Origin: Bacteroidota bacterium
Lineage (GTDB): Bacteria; Bacteroidota; Bacteroidia; NS11-12g; UBA9320
DNA: 64,000 nt
Direction of reading: 5' to 3'
Assembly (NCBI GenBank): GCA_016124755.1
Contig: WGNA01000010.1
Location: forward strand, 1-64,000
The stretch's first letter is position 1, and every line of letters starts with the position of its first letter. The translations under genes and the position numbers were made by a program. Positions 1 to 7,714 of this stretch are shown in pieces. Below the pieces are notes generated by a model that had not been told where the DNA came from, made no database searches, and saw nothing but the letters and a program-made list of their open reading frames with translations.

Positions 1-1416
1 ATTTTTAGACGAACCGTTTGCATTGGCACCGGAGATCACAAAGCCATCGATCACAAAGGAAGTATCGAGGGGTTCTTCACCACCGGAAACCGGCCGGGTG
101 TCGATAATGGAAAGCACATGAAAACAGTTGTCGGAACTATTTCCTGAAATACCGATATCTCCGGAGAGCACAGTTCGGTTGTTTGCAGGATCGCGCTGAT
201 CGCGGGAAGATTCAGAACCGTTGAAACCACCGTAAAGTTTAGTGTTGATATTCGTAAGCAGGAAGGTAGAAGTACGACCGGTTGAACCGTTGTTGTCGGG
301 AGCATAGGTTCCGGCTTTTACCCAGATTTCGACTTTATCGTTAGATGAATTGGCAGCTTCAAGCGCTGAATTCAAGGTGTTAAAGGGAGAACCCCAGTTC
401 AACCCTGATCCATTAGAAGAAGTTCCGGCATCAACAAAAAACTTGTGTTCAATTGATACAATGTACACGTTTAAGCTATCACCACAAGGACTTTGGGAAA
501 TGGTGTCGGCGTATGTACCGGAGGCAGTTATTACTAAACCTTTCGGAGTGGTAAAAGTGTCTGAGGTTGTGATGTAGGTTGTGTCATAGTATGAACTAGA
601 ACCAGTTACAACAACATTTGCGGCAACCCGGGAACTACTATCATAGGAGGAAGTGCTAAGAGTTCTCATTACAACTCTTCCGATTGATCCACTGTTATTG
701 TAGGCTACACCCCAAACGCCAATGTTTTCAGGTAGCGAATTAATTAAATCGTCTTGTTGTCCAAATCGCATGATTTGGGTGCTAACACCATCAATGGTTG
801 TGGTAAAGGGGCCACTCGCATAAGAATTATTAGTTCCCCTTGTGCCTAAAATTCCAATAGTATCGCCGCTTTGAATGAAAATGGCAGTGTCAATGAAATC
901 ATTACTATTTACATTTCTCCAACGACCTAAAAGAGTGATGTTTTTGTTTGGATGAGTGAAATCATTTGAAAGATCATGAACAATCATTACATCTATATTC
1001 TGGGTCCCGGATACATCTGTTGGGACTTTCAGTCCAGTGATATAAAAATCTTTTGGAGCAATAAACCAGTAACCTCTTGCATACAAGGAATAGGTAGTAC
1101 TATAGCCGGGTAAAGAAGAAGTATCTGAACCGCAAACACGATCAACATAATAAGTAGTGCTGGTCGTAACATTGGGTTGGAAAACATTTCCAAAGTGAAG
1201 CAAATTTCCTGAACTGGATGCATCCCACCATCTGGCAATCCCACCGGAAGTGTTGTTCAAAGTTAAGTTAGCCGTTCCTGATGAACACATTGTATCGTGA
1301 AGCACCATAGGCGTATCGCATTGCCCTAAAACATCTGAACTTGAAAATACAACAGAGAATAAACTCACGATAAAAATCTTAGCCCTGAGTTTAAGGGTAG
1401 ACTTAGTTTTTAGCAT
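1..1416 (-). CDS. Secreted Ig-like / beta-helix surface protein, 3' end beyond window
   Basis: An open frame of 472 codons runs from an ATG at 1416 to the left edge without a stop, so only the N-terminal part is present. Residues 1-32 form a signal peptide (basic start, hydrophobic core, ending VLGQ). Residues about 33-95 resemble the CHU_C-associated Ig-like fold (Cys-containing start, ARWWD, TTYYV). Residues about 100-320 are unassigned. From about residue 323 the pattern VDAGTSSNGSGLNWGSPF followed by Asn-rich turns is typical of Bacteroidota right-handed beta-helix proteins. Such proteins are usually exported by T9SS, so a C-terminal sorting domain is expected outside the window. Its substrate is unknown and an adhesin or polysaccharide-binding role is inference. 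I am confident it is coding and secreted, much less so about function. Confidence 0.8.
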   Translation of the reverse strand, partial: MLKTKSTLKLRAKIFIVSLFSVVFSSSDVLGQCDTPMVLHDTMCSSGTANLTLNNTSGGIARWWDASSSGNLLHFGNVFQPNVTTSTTYYVDRVCGSDTSSLPGYSTTYSLYARGYWFIAPKDFYITGLKVPTDVSGTQNIDVMIVHDLSNDFTHPNKNITLLGRWRNVNSNDFIDTAIFIQSGDTIGILGTRGTNNSYASGPFTTTIDGVSTQIMRFGQQDDLINSLPENIGVWGVAYNNSGSIGRVVMRTLSTSSYDSSSRVAANVVVTGSSSYYDTTYITTSDTFTTPKGLVITASGTYADTISQSPCGDSLNVYIVSIEHKFFVDAGTSSNGSGLNWGSPFNTLNSALEAANSSNDKVEIWVKAGTYAPDNNGSTGRTSTFLLTNINTKLYGGFNGSESSRDQRDPANNRTVLSGDIGISGNSSDNCFHVLSIIDTRPVSGGEEPLDTSFVIDGFVISGANANGSSKN

Positions 1417-1911
1417 TTGATAATAATAGTGGTTTCAAAAATCAATCTTAACTGAGATTGGTTTGCAATAATATGGATTTATTCAGGGGGCAAAAAATCC
1501 GGTGTCTTTCAACTGTTAGAAATGAGGCCTATTTACTTATACAATGAATGCTTAATTCAATGGTGATCTGGCGGAAAAACATTTTTTCGGCTAATGTTAA
1601 TAAATAATAAAGGATGAAAATTTTGATCGCCCACCTATTAATTAGTGTTCAATAATTCGTTTGCGGTTTCTCGTATGCTCCGAATCACAGTTACCGGATT
1701 GGATAATTCCGCGAATGATTTTTTCGGGTGTTCCGCAATTGGGGATGAGACCGTGGAAGGAAGTCATCCAGATTCCGTCGCTGCCATCGGGATTTAAATT
1801 GGAGATGAAAGATGATAATACTCCCAACTGATTTTAACGAACGCTTCCCAGATCATTGAAATTTTTGGAGGAAATCTACCAACCTCAAAAGATTATTTCT
1901 TTCGTATAAAC
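1417..1911. other. Intergenic, no convincing gene
   Basis: About 500 bp between the beta-helix gene and the RRM terminator. It is AT-rich near the upstream gene's start (probable promoter region for the minus-strand gene). A 61-codon minus-strand frame at 1642-1827 (ending NRKRIIEH) has protein-like composition but no recognisable domain or signal. It could be a decayed gene end, and I do not call it as a gene. Confidence 0.5.
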
Positions 1912-1944
1912 AAAAAAGGGGACTCCAATGGAATCCCCTTTTTA
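1912..1944 (-). terminator. Rho-independent terminator of the RRM gene
   Basis: The arms at 1918-1926 and 1930-1938 form a 9-bp stem (one G-U) with a 3-nt loop. On the minus strand it is followed by a run of U (A-run at 1912-1917). It sits 27 nt past the stop of the RRM gene. Confidence 0.85.
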
Positions 1945-1970
1945 AAATTATTCAGAATAAATTTTTTGTT

Positions 1971-2477
1971 TTATTCCCAACGGCTGGTGTCGAAACCGTC
2001 GTTTCGCTTGTTGTATCGATCACCTCCTCCGTCGCGGCCACCACCTCTTCGGTCGTTACCTCCACGGAAATCACCGCCACGGTTGTTGTCTCGTCCGCGG
2101 TTGTTGTCTCGTCCACGATCGTTGTTGAAACGGTTTCCACCGCCTCCGCCACCACCGTAGTTGCGGTTCTGGAATCCTCCACCGCCTCCGCCCGGACCAC
2201 GACGCTGGAATCCTCCACCGCCCCGGTTTCCGCCGCCTTCGCGTGGAGCCGATTCTTTAACAACGATAGTGCTGCCTTCAAAATCGGTTTCATTTAAACT
2301 GTCAATTGCGTTGCGCCCCGCATCGTCGTCCATGTCGACGAACCCATAACACTTGGATCTGCCTGTTTCGCGATCCATTACTACTTTAACAGAGTTTACA
2401 CTTCCGAACTGGTCGAATAATCCTCTCAGGCTGTCCTCATCCGTAGTGGGACTGAGCTTAGCTACAAAAATGTTCAT
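1971..2477 (-). CDS. RNA-binding protein, RRM domain with Gly/Arg-rich tail
   Basis: A 168-aa cytosolic protein. The single RRM spans residues 1-77, with RNP2 IFVAKL (3-8) and RNP1 KCYGFVDM (42-49). Cys replaces the usual Gly at RNP1 position 2, while the aromatic residues that stack on RNA are kept. Residues 80-160 are a low-complexity tail of Gly runs with Arg, Asn and Asp, containing a tandem Gly-Arg-Asp-Asn-Asn repeat. Bacteroidota and cyanobacterial RRM proteins of this type are linked to cold response and post-transcriptional control, but the RNA targets here are unknown. The gene stands alone with its own -7 element (2581-2588), a roughly 97-nt leader and a terminator. The start ATG at 2477 fits the RRM N-terminus exactly. 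Confidence 0.93.
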   Translation of the reverse strand: MNIFVAKLSPTTDEDSLRGLFDQFGSVNSVKVVMDRETGRSKCYGFVDMDDDAGRNAIDSLNETDFEGSTIVVKESAPREGGGNRGGGGFQRRGPGGGGGGFQNRNYGGGGGGGNRFNNDRGRDNNRGRDNNRGGDFRGGNDRRGGGRDGGGDRYNKRNDGFDTSRWE

Positions 2478-2580
2478 AGAAAATAAATGTGAATTGTTGA
2501 ATAGAAGGCCGTGGAATCAGCTGTTAAAATAGATCAGTTGAGAATTCATAAAAACGCGCAGGCCGTCGGCCATTCGATCA

Positions 2581-2588
2581 CAAAGATA
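2581..2588 (-). promoter_or_regulatory. -7 element (TATCTTTG) of the RRM gene
   Basis: On the minus strand the sequence matches the Bacteroidota -7 consensus TAnnTTTG perfectly. The start would be near 2574, giving a leader of about 97 nt that opens with a small GC-rich inverted repeat (GGCC-GTC-GGCC at 2561-2571). A TTG at the ideal 19-nt spacing is not seen. A long structured leader would suit a cold-responsive gene, but that is inference. Confidence 0.55.
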
Positions 2589-2620
2589 AACGAACTTATT
2601 TCGATAAATCTGCAAACATT

Positions 2621-4360
2621 TTAATTTGATAACCCAAGCTCGTTCAGTTGGTGCTTATTCAGGACAGAAGGAGCGTCGATCATGAGGTCGCGGCCCATGT
2701 TATTTTTTGGGAAAGCAATTACATCACGAATAGAATCGGTGCCGGAAAGTATCGCGCACAAACGGTCGAAACCAAATGCAATTCCTCCATGTGGCGGAGC
2801 ACCATATTCAAAGGCATTCATTAAAAATCCGAATTGCTCTTTAGCTTCTTCATCGGTGAAGCCGAGCAGCTTGAACATTTTTGCCTGAAGCTCTTTGTTG
2901 TAAATCCGGATCGATCCGCCGCCGACTTCCATTCCGTTAATTGCCATGTCGTAGGCATTTGCCCGAACTTTTCCGGGATCGGAATCGAGCATATTTTCAT
3001 CTTCCGGTAACGGACTGGTGAACGGATGATGCATTGCATGAAATCTTTTACTCTCCTCATCCCATTCAAGTAGCGGGAAATCCACAACCCAGCAAGCTTT
3101 GAAATTTTCCGGATTTCTCAATCCCTTCAAACCGGCTACATGAAGTCGCAATTCATTCATTTGTTTTAAAACAGTTGAATGATCACCGCTCAAAACGAGA
3201 ATCAAATCGCCCGGTTGTGATGCACAAACCGATGCCCATTGGCTGAGTGCTTCGCGATCAAAAAATTTGTCGACCGAAGATTTCAGACTTCCGTCTTCGT
3301 TTACCCGGCAATAAATCATTCCTTTTGCTCCGATCTGCGGACGCTTCACGTAATCTGTGATGGCATCCAATTCTTTTCGGGTAAAAGCATTTCCGTCGGT
3401 TACATTAATGGCAACAATAGTTTCAGCCTGATCAAAAATGGCGAAGTCTTTTCCTTTAGCGACATCGGTGAGGTAGCAGAAGGTCATTCCGAATCGCAAG
3501 TCCGGTTTGTCGGAACCATACAATCGCATGGCATCATCATAAGAGATTACCGGAATTTCACCAAGGTCATATTGCCGAACATCTAAAAACACTTTGCGGA
3601 TCATTCCTTCAAAAACGGAGATTATGTCGTCTCGTTCCACAAAAGACATTTCGCAATCTATCTGGGTAAATTCCGGCTGACGGTCGGCACGGAAATCTTC
3701 GTCCCGGAAACATTTCACAATCTGATAATACCGGTCGTAACCCGAAACCATCAGCAACTGTTTGAAAGTTTGCGGCGATTGTGGCAGCGCATAATATTGT
3801 CCCTCATTTAATCTTGACGGGACCACAAAATCACGGGCACCTTCCGGAGTTGATTTTATGAGATAAGGAGTTTCCACCTCAATAAATTCTTTGGCGTTTA
3901 AATATTCCCGAACCGATTTATTGGTCTGATGTCGCAACACCAAACGGTTCTTAACCGGATTTCTCCGCAAATCGAGATACCGGTATTTCATCCGGATTTC
4001 TTCACCACCGTCGGTTTCGTCTTCAATCGTAAAAGGAGGCGTTAGCGCACGGTTTAATAAATGAATGCGGGTTACTTCAATTTCAACATCGCCGGTAGAA
4101 AGATTCGGATTTTTATTACTTCGTTCCCGAACTATCCCGGTAATCTGAACCACAAACTCGCGGGCAAGTGAACGGGCTTCGTCCAGAATGACAGCATTCG
4201 TTTCTTCATTAAAAGCGAGTTGGGTAATTCCGTACCGATCGCGCAAATCGAAAAATGACATGCTTCCAAAATCCCGTCTTCTCTGAATCCAGCCACACAG
4301 AGTGACTTCGGTTCCCTGATCTTCAATTCTCAATTCTCCGCAGGTGTGCGATCGTAACAT
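2621..4360 (-). CDS. aspS: Aspartate--tRNA ligase
   Basis: A 579-aa class IIb aminoacyl-tRNA synthetase that charges tRNA-Asp in the cytosol. The OB-fold anticodon-binding domain occupies residues 1-105 ([19 protein letters not shown]). The catalytic core follows, with motif 2 [18 protein letters not shown] (218-235) and motif 3 GIAFGFDRL (526-534). The GAD-type insertion characteristic of bacterial AspRS lies between them (roughly 290-420). Length and order are those of a complete bacterial enzyme. The start ATG at 4360 lies just below a perfect -7 element at 4381-4388, giving a short leader. Whether it is discriminating or also charges tRNA-Asn was not determined. The gene is monocistronic or first of its unit. 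Confidence 0.98.
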   Translation of the reverse strand: MLRSHTCGELRIEDQGTEVTLCGWIQRRRDFGSMSFFDLRDRYGITQLAFNEETNAVILDEARSLAREFVVQITGIVRERSNKNPNLSTGDVEIEVTRIHLLNRALTPPFTIEDETDGGEEIRMKYRYLDLRRNPVKNRLVLRHQTNKSVREYLNAKEFIEVETPYLIKSTPEGARDFVVPSRLNEGQYYALPQSPQTFKQLLMVSGYDRYYQIVKCFRDEDFRADRQPEFTQIDCEMSFVERDDIISVFEGMIRKVFLDVRQYDLGEIPVISYDDAMRLYGSDKPDLRFGMTFCYLTDVAKGKDFAIFDQAETIVAINVTDGNAFTRKELDAITDYVKRPQIGAKGMIYCRVNEDGSLKSSVDKFFDREALSQWASVCASQPGDLILVLSGDHSTVLKQMNELRLHVAGLKGLRNPENFKACWVVDFPLLEWDEESKRFHAMHHPFTSPLPEDENMLDSDPGKVRANAYDMAINGMEVGGGSIRIYNKELQAKMFKLLGFTDEEAKEQFGFLMNAFEYGAPPHGGIAFGFDRLCAILSGTDSIRDVIAFPKNNMGRDLMIDAPSVLNKHQLNELGLSN

Positions 4361-4380
4361 TTAGACTTTTTATTAGGCTG

Positions 4381-4388
4381 CAAATATA
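4381..4388 (-). promoter_or_regulatory. -7 element (TATATTTG) of aspS
   Basis: A perfect TAnnTTTG match on the minus strand, 20 nt upstream of the aspS ATG. No good -33 TTG at the ideal spacing, because the region upstream is the GGAGAATT repeat tract. Confidence 0.6.
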
Positions 4389-4403
4389 AACCGGGGAAGG
4401 ATG

Positions 4404-4460
4404 GTGAATTGGAGAATTGGTGAATTGGAGAATTGGAGAATTGGAGAATTGGAGAATTAC
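4404..4460. repeat. Tandem 8-bp repeat (GGAGAATT / GGTGAATT)
   Basis: About seven consecutive copies of GGAGAATT with GGTGAATT variants, directly upstream of aspS. A degenerate tract of GAATTGG words recurs at 4521-4590. This is microsatellite-like sequence and its copy number may vary between strains. Confidence 0.9.
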
Positions 4461-4591
4461 TAACGAATGCCATAGGGGCGTTGGTTTCAAATAAAGATTC
4501 GTTGAGGCATTGTCAACATAGATGGGTGAATTGGAGAATTGGGAATTTGGAATTGGGGACTTGGAATTGGTGAATTTGGAATTGGGGAATG

Positions 4592-4625
4592 GATCTGTCG
4601 GTAGCGGGGACGCTACCGACAGATC
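4592..4625. repeat. Perfect inverted repeat, 15-bp stem
   Basis: The arms at 4592-4606 and 4611-4625 are perfect complements with a 4-nt loop (core TGTCGGTAGCG / CGCTACCGACA). There is no adjacent T-run, so it is not a standard terminator. An imperfect copy (GTCGGTAG...CTACAGACA) lies about 70 bp downstream, which suggests a REP-like element. Confidence 0.85.
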
Positions 4626-4736
4626 ATTTGTAATTAAGAATGAAAGGAATGAAAAGAATGAAAAGAAATGAAGTCGGTAGTGAGGATACTACAGACAGGT
4701 TTGGTTTAATGGGGTGGTGAGGTTTTGTTGGGAGAT

Positions 4737-4790
4737 GGTATTTAAAGAGGTAGGGGTACGGCATGCCTTACCCCTACCTCTTTAAATACC
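4737..4790. repeat. Perfect inverted repeat, 22-bp stem with palindromic loop
   Basis: The arms at 4737-4758 and 4769-4790 are exact complements (outer GGTATTTAAAGAGG, inner TAGGGGTA). The 10-nt loop contains the 8-bp palindrome GGCATGCC. A perfect stem this long with no coding context suggests a small mobile palindromic element or a bidirectional structure rather than an ordinary terminator. Confidence 0.85.
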
Positions 4791-4921
4791 GTTTTAAATG
4801 CCGTTGCCCGTAAAAAACCGCTCAAAAATTAGATGAAAAAATTCGGGGAAATACTATATGTGAATTCGAGAAAAGAAAATTGATCCGCCAGTTGATAGTT
4901 CATGCGTGCGCCGAAGCTTTA

Positions 4922-4953
4922 GCGTAGGAGTACGGCGGACGGTCCGCCTACGC
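4922..4953. repeat. Interrupted GC-rich inverted repeat
   Basis: The outer arms GCGTAGG / CCTACGC and inner arms CGGAC / GTCCG are separated on one side by a 7-nt bulge. It resembles decayed REP-type palindromes. Confidence 0.55.
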
Positions 4954-5222
4954 AATTGCAGACGCAATAACTTCGGCGGACGAGGGCTTAACGATTGAAG
5001 CGGTTACGGAAGGCGGGCAAACGGATGGCGGTGGCCAAACAAAAAAGCGCCCAAAGGAAGCTCTTTTTGTTGGCAACAGCGCCCCGTGAGCTCGACTGAA
5101 GTTTGAGCGGAAAGCGTGTTAAAAGCCCCGTATAAAGTGGGAAGGCAGATCGACGATTGACGAAGGTTTTGTCGAGTGAAGGGATTGCGTAGAAAAATTT
5201 ATCTTCGCATCAGCCACCCGAA

Positions 5223-5627
5223 ATGTTTAAAACCGTTTTGTCTTTGTTCTTTATCTGGGTTCACCTGATCGCGAGTGTCGGTGTTCCGGTAAGTGTACAT
5301 CTGTGCAACGGAAAGATTAAGGAAGTTTCGATATTAACGGTTTCAAAATCTTGTTGTAAACAGCGTTCGTGTGATGTTGAGGTTGAAAAACATACATCTG
5401 CACTCAACAAAATTCCGTGTTGCAAAAACATTCAACAGGAAGCGATTCGGCTTCATTCTGTTGAGACTAGAAGTGGTAAGACGCTCAACAATTATTCGGT
5501 TCTTCACGGTCAGAAGTTAATTAAGTTCTTTTCTTTAAGCGGTTTTTTTGTTCGGCACTGCGAAGCGTTTAATGTTGCTTTAGTCAGGAGGGATCTGATA
5601 AAACTTCACCGTAATTTTCGAATTTGA
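5223..5627 (+). CDS. HYC_CC_PP-type small secreted protein
   Basis: A 134-aa protein with an N-terminal hydrophobic signal or anchor (residues 1-24). It has the pattern HLCNGK (residues about 26-31), KSCC (about 42-45) and PCC (about 65-67). This fits the Bacteroidota HYC_CC_PP family of short Cys-rich exported proteins often found beside metal, especially copper, handling genes. The biochemical role is not established. Paired Cys and His residues suggest metal binding, which is inference. It is the first gene of a plus-strand cluster followed by an MbnP-like protein and two diheme enzymes, which supports a copper-related role. Start ATG at 5223, with a near-match -7 box (TATCTTCG) 16 nt upstream. 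Confidence 0.75.
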   Translation: MFKTVLSLFFIWVHLIASVGVPVSVHLCNGKIKEVSILTVSKSCCKQRSCDVEVEKHTSALNKIPCCKNIQQEAIRLHSVETRSGKTLNNYSVLHGQKLIKFFSLSGFFVRHCEAFNVALVRRDLIKLHRNFRI

Positions 5628-5738
5628 GAAAAGCCTCAAACCGGATCGGATTCGGTTCACTTCATCTCTGTTTCAATTCTCTTTTCTAATTTTTAAACCA
5701 CCGGATTGGCATTGGCCGATCTGAAAAAATTAATTACA

Positions 5739-6704
5739 ATGAACTTAAAAAATATTTTTATTTCTTTTTTGGCGTTGGGTGCATTCACCGTTTCTGCCAA
5801 AACCTATGTTCAGTTTAAAATTGATCACAAGTTAAAAGATGCTGAATTTGGATTTAATAAAGCAACATCAAACGATCTCAATAATTCATTAAATGTTACC
5901 CGTCTTCAGTATTATGTTTCGGGCATTTCCATTACCCACGACGGGGGTGTGAAAAGTCTGGCCAGCGGAGTTTATATTCTAGCCGACGCCGGTGTTGCCA
6001 CACAAGTGGATCTGGGCGATTTCGAAAACATCACAAAAATTGAATCTATTAATTTTTCGGTGGGAGTAGATCCTTTTGTGAATAATGAAGATCCTTCTCA
6101 ATGGCCGAGCGACCATCCGCTTTCTCCTAAAAGTCCGTCGATGCACTGGGGATGGGCGAGTGGTTATCGGTTTGTTGCCATGGAAGGTTTTGCCGGAACG
6201 GGACTCAGTAATAAATATGAAATTCATGCAATCGGAAATGAGAACTATTTTAATATTTCACTTCCGTTAGATATGAGTGTTACGGGAGACACCACTCAGA
6301 TCGAAATTGTTGCGGATTATACTATGGCGTTATCCGGAATTGATGTGAGTTCGGGAATGATTGAACACGGCACTGATATGGGAGCCTACCTTTTGAGAAA
6401 TTTCCAGTTAAAAGTATTTAAAACACTCGATGGTTCCGGGAATTCGGTGAGTCTGAAAAGCATAAACCTTTCTTCAACTGTTACCGCATTTCCGAATCCG
6501 GTTAATGCGAATCAATCCTTTTTTGTGCAGTTTGAAAACGCGATGAATTTTACAGTTGAGATGTACGATTTATGCGGACAAAAAATTTGTGAATGGAAAG
6601 CCGTAAATGCAAAAACGCCGCTGCAATTTCAAAATTCGGGGTTATATATTTTAAGAATTAATGCGGGGGATATAAACGGAACCACACGAATTAGCATTCG
6701 ATAA
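5739..6704 (+). CDS. MbnP-like copper-binding protein with T9SS type A sorting domain
   Basis: A 321-aa protein counted from the ATG at 5739, which gives a clean signal peptide (MNLKNIFISFLALG...VSA); a TTG 33 nt upstream would bury it. Residues about 20-235 match the MbnP/CorA family: F.ID.....L..T..NV..LQYYVSG, then HPLSP and MHWGWASGYRFVAMEG (135-150). In characterised methanotroph MbnP/CorA proteins a tryptophan is oxidised to kynurenine by the partner diheme enzyme MbnH and helps bind copper. The two Trp in MHWGW are candidates, but the exact residue cannot be assigned here. Residues about 245-321 are a T9SS type A domain (FPNPVNANQSF, then SGLYILRI and a short tail), so the protein should be surface-attached or released. 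It ends 2 nt before the first diheme gene. Confidence 0.85.
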   Translation: MNLKNIFISFLALGAFTVSAKTYVQFKIDHKLKDAEFGFNKATSNDLNNSLNVTRLQYYVSGISITHDGGVKSLASGVYILADAGVATQVDLGDFENITKIESINFSVGVDPFVNNEDPSQWPSDHPLSPKSPSMHWGWASGYRFVAMEGFAGTGLSNKYEIHAIGNENYFNISLPLDMSVTGDTTQIEIVADYTMALSGIDVSSGMIEHGTDMGAYLLRNFQLKVFKTLDGSGNSVSLKSINLSSTVTAFPNPVNANQSFFVQFENAMNFTVEMYDLCGQKICEWKAVNAKTPLQFQNSGLYILRINAGDINGTTRISIR

Positions 6705-6706
6705 AA

Positions 6707-7714
6707 TTGTCACCGTTTAAATTCATATTTTATCTTTTGTGTTTCGGGATTTTTACATCGTGTTCTAAAGATCCCGAAATTCAAAAAAAATCAGGTCTGC
6801 CGGATTTAATTTTTCCGGAGGTAGTTCATCCGGTAGACAACCAGCCGAATGCGATTCGCTGGGAACTCGGAAAAAAATTATTTTACGACCGTGCTCTTTC
6901 AAGAGACAGTTCAATAAGTTGTGCTTCTTGTCATAATCCGGATTTAGCTTTTAGTGATAAAGTTTCGTTTAGTAAAGGCGTTGATGGTTTAATAGGAACC
7001 CGCAATGCACCAACGCTTGGTAACGTGGCTTATCATCCGTATTACACCCGGGAAGGCGGTGTTAAAACATTGGAAATGCAAATTCTGGTTCCCGTTCAGG
7101 AGCACAATGAATTTGATTTTAATATTGTTGAAATAGGTTACCGACTGGCAAAAGATTCTAATTATGTTCAATTAGCCAAACGTGCGTATGATCGCAATCC
7201 TGATTATTTTGTTATTACCCGGGCAATTTCTGTTTTTGAGAGAAGTTTGATTTCAAAGAATAGCCGCTTTGATCAATATCTGAATGGAAACAAAACGATT
7301 TTAAATAATTCAGAAATTCAAGGCGCCAATTTATTTTATAGTTCAAAAACGGGATGTTCCGGTTGCCATGACGGATTTAATTTTTCGAATTATTCATTTG
7401 AGAATAATGGATTGTATATCAATTATACCGATCCGGGTAGAAAGCGATTAACCGGAAAATCAGCAGATGAAGCCTTATTTAAAGTGCCCACACTTCGCAA
7501 CATTGAACTGACTGCTCCGTATATGCACGATGGTTCATTTAACGATTTAAAATCTGTTATTAATCATTACAATTCCGGCGGACAAAATCATCCGCATAAA
7601 AGTGAATTGATTCGTCCTTTACATTTAACGGAATACGAAATGGATTGTCTGGTTGCCTTTTTAAAATCATTAACCGATGAATCGTTCATCAACAACCCAA
7701 TTTTTCATGAATAG
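6707..7714 (+). CDS. Diheme cytochrome c peroxidase / MauG-MbnH-like lipoprotein 1
   Basis: A 335-aa lipoprotein with lipobox IFTSC (Cys19) and two c-type heme motifs, CASCH (72-76) and CSGCH (217-221). The conserved APYMHDGSF (270-278) and VINHYNSGG (284-292) follow. Tyr288 lies where MauG/MbnH-type enzymes carry the axial Tyr and classical peroxidases a Met, so a protein-oxidising role is likely (inference). The WDGR motif seen in the next gene is replaced by a TREGG-like stretch here. The start is TTG at 6707: an in-frame stop at 6692-6694 and the signal peptide leave no better choice. It begins 2 nt after the MbnP-like gene, so they are almost certainly co-transcribed. The expected role is Trp oxidation or redox chemistry on the MbnP-like neighbour. 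Confidence 0.87.
   Translation: MSPFKFIFYLLCFGIFTSCSKDPEIQKKSGLPDLIFPEVVHPVDNQPNAIRWELGKKLFYDRALSRDSSISCASCHNPDLAFSDKVSFSKGVDGLIGTRNAPTLGNVAYHPYYTREGGVKTLEMQILVPVQEHNEFDFNIVEIGYRLAKDSNYVQLAKRAYDRNPDYFVITRAISVFERSLISKNSRFDQYLNGNKTILNNSEIQGANLFYSSKTGCSGCHDGFNFSNYSFENNGLYINYTDPGRKRLTGKSADEALFKVPTLRNIELTAPYMHDGSFNDLKSVINHYNSGGQNHPHKSELIRPLHLTEYEMDCLVAFLKSLTDESFINNPIFHE

Larger units (their letters stand above)
4389..5199. other. Repeat- and hairpin-rich intergenic region, no gene
   Basis: About 800 bp without a plausible gene. It holds, in order: a GGAGAATT tandem array, a looser second tract of the same motif (4521-4590), and a perfect 15-bp hairpin. A decayed copy of that hairpin follows at about 4673-4698. 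Next come a perfect 22-bp hairpin, an interrupted GC-rich inverted repeat, and a last stretch (about 5040-5190) with GC-rich segments but no clear structure. A weak -7-like box (TATCTTCG, 5200-5207) precedes the next gene. Confidence 0.7.

Noticed and set aside
1642-1827. 61-codon minus-strand frame ending NRKRIIEH
   Set aside because: Composition is protein-like, but there is no domain, signal peptide or neighbour support; it may be a decayed gene end. Kept only as a note in the intergenic entry.
1952-2349. Pro/Arg- and Thr/Val-rich frames on both strands over the RRM gene
   Set aside because: They are frame shadows of the Gly/Arg-rich low-complexity tail of the RRM protein.
5040-5190. Possible structured RNA in the GC-rich stretch before the HYC_CC_PP gene
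   Set aside because: I could not draw a stable cloverleaf or a known RNA consensus from it. A covariance-model search would be decisive.
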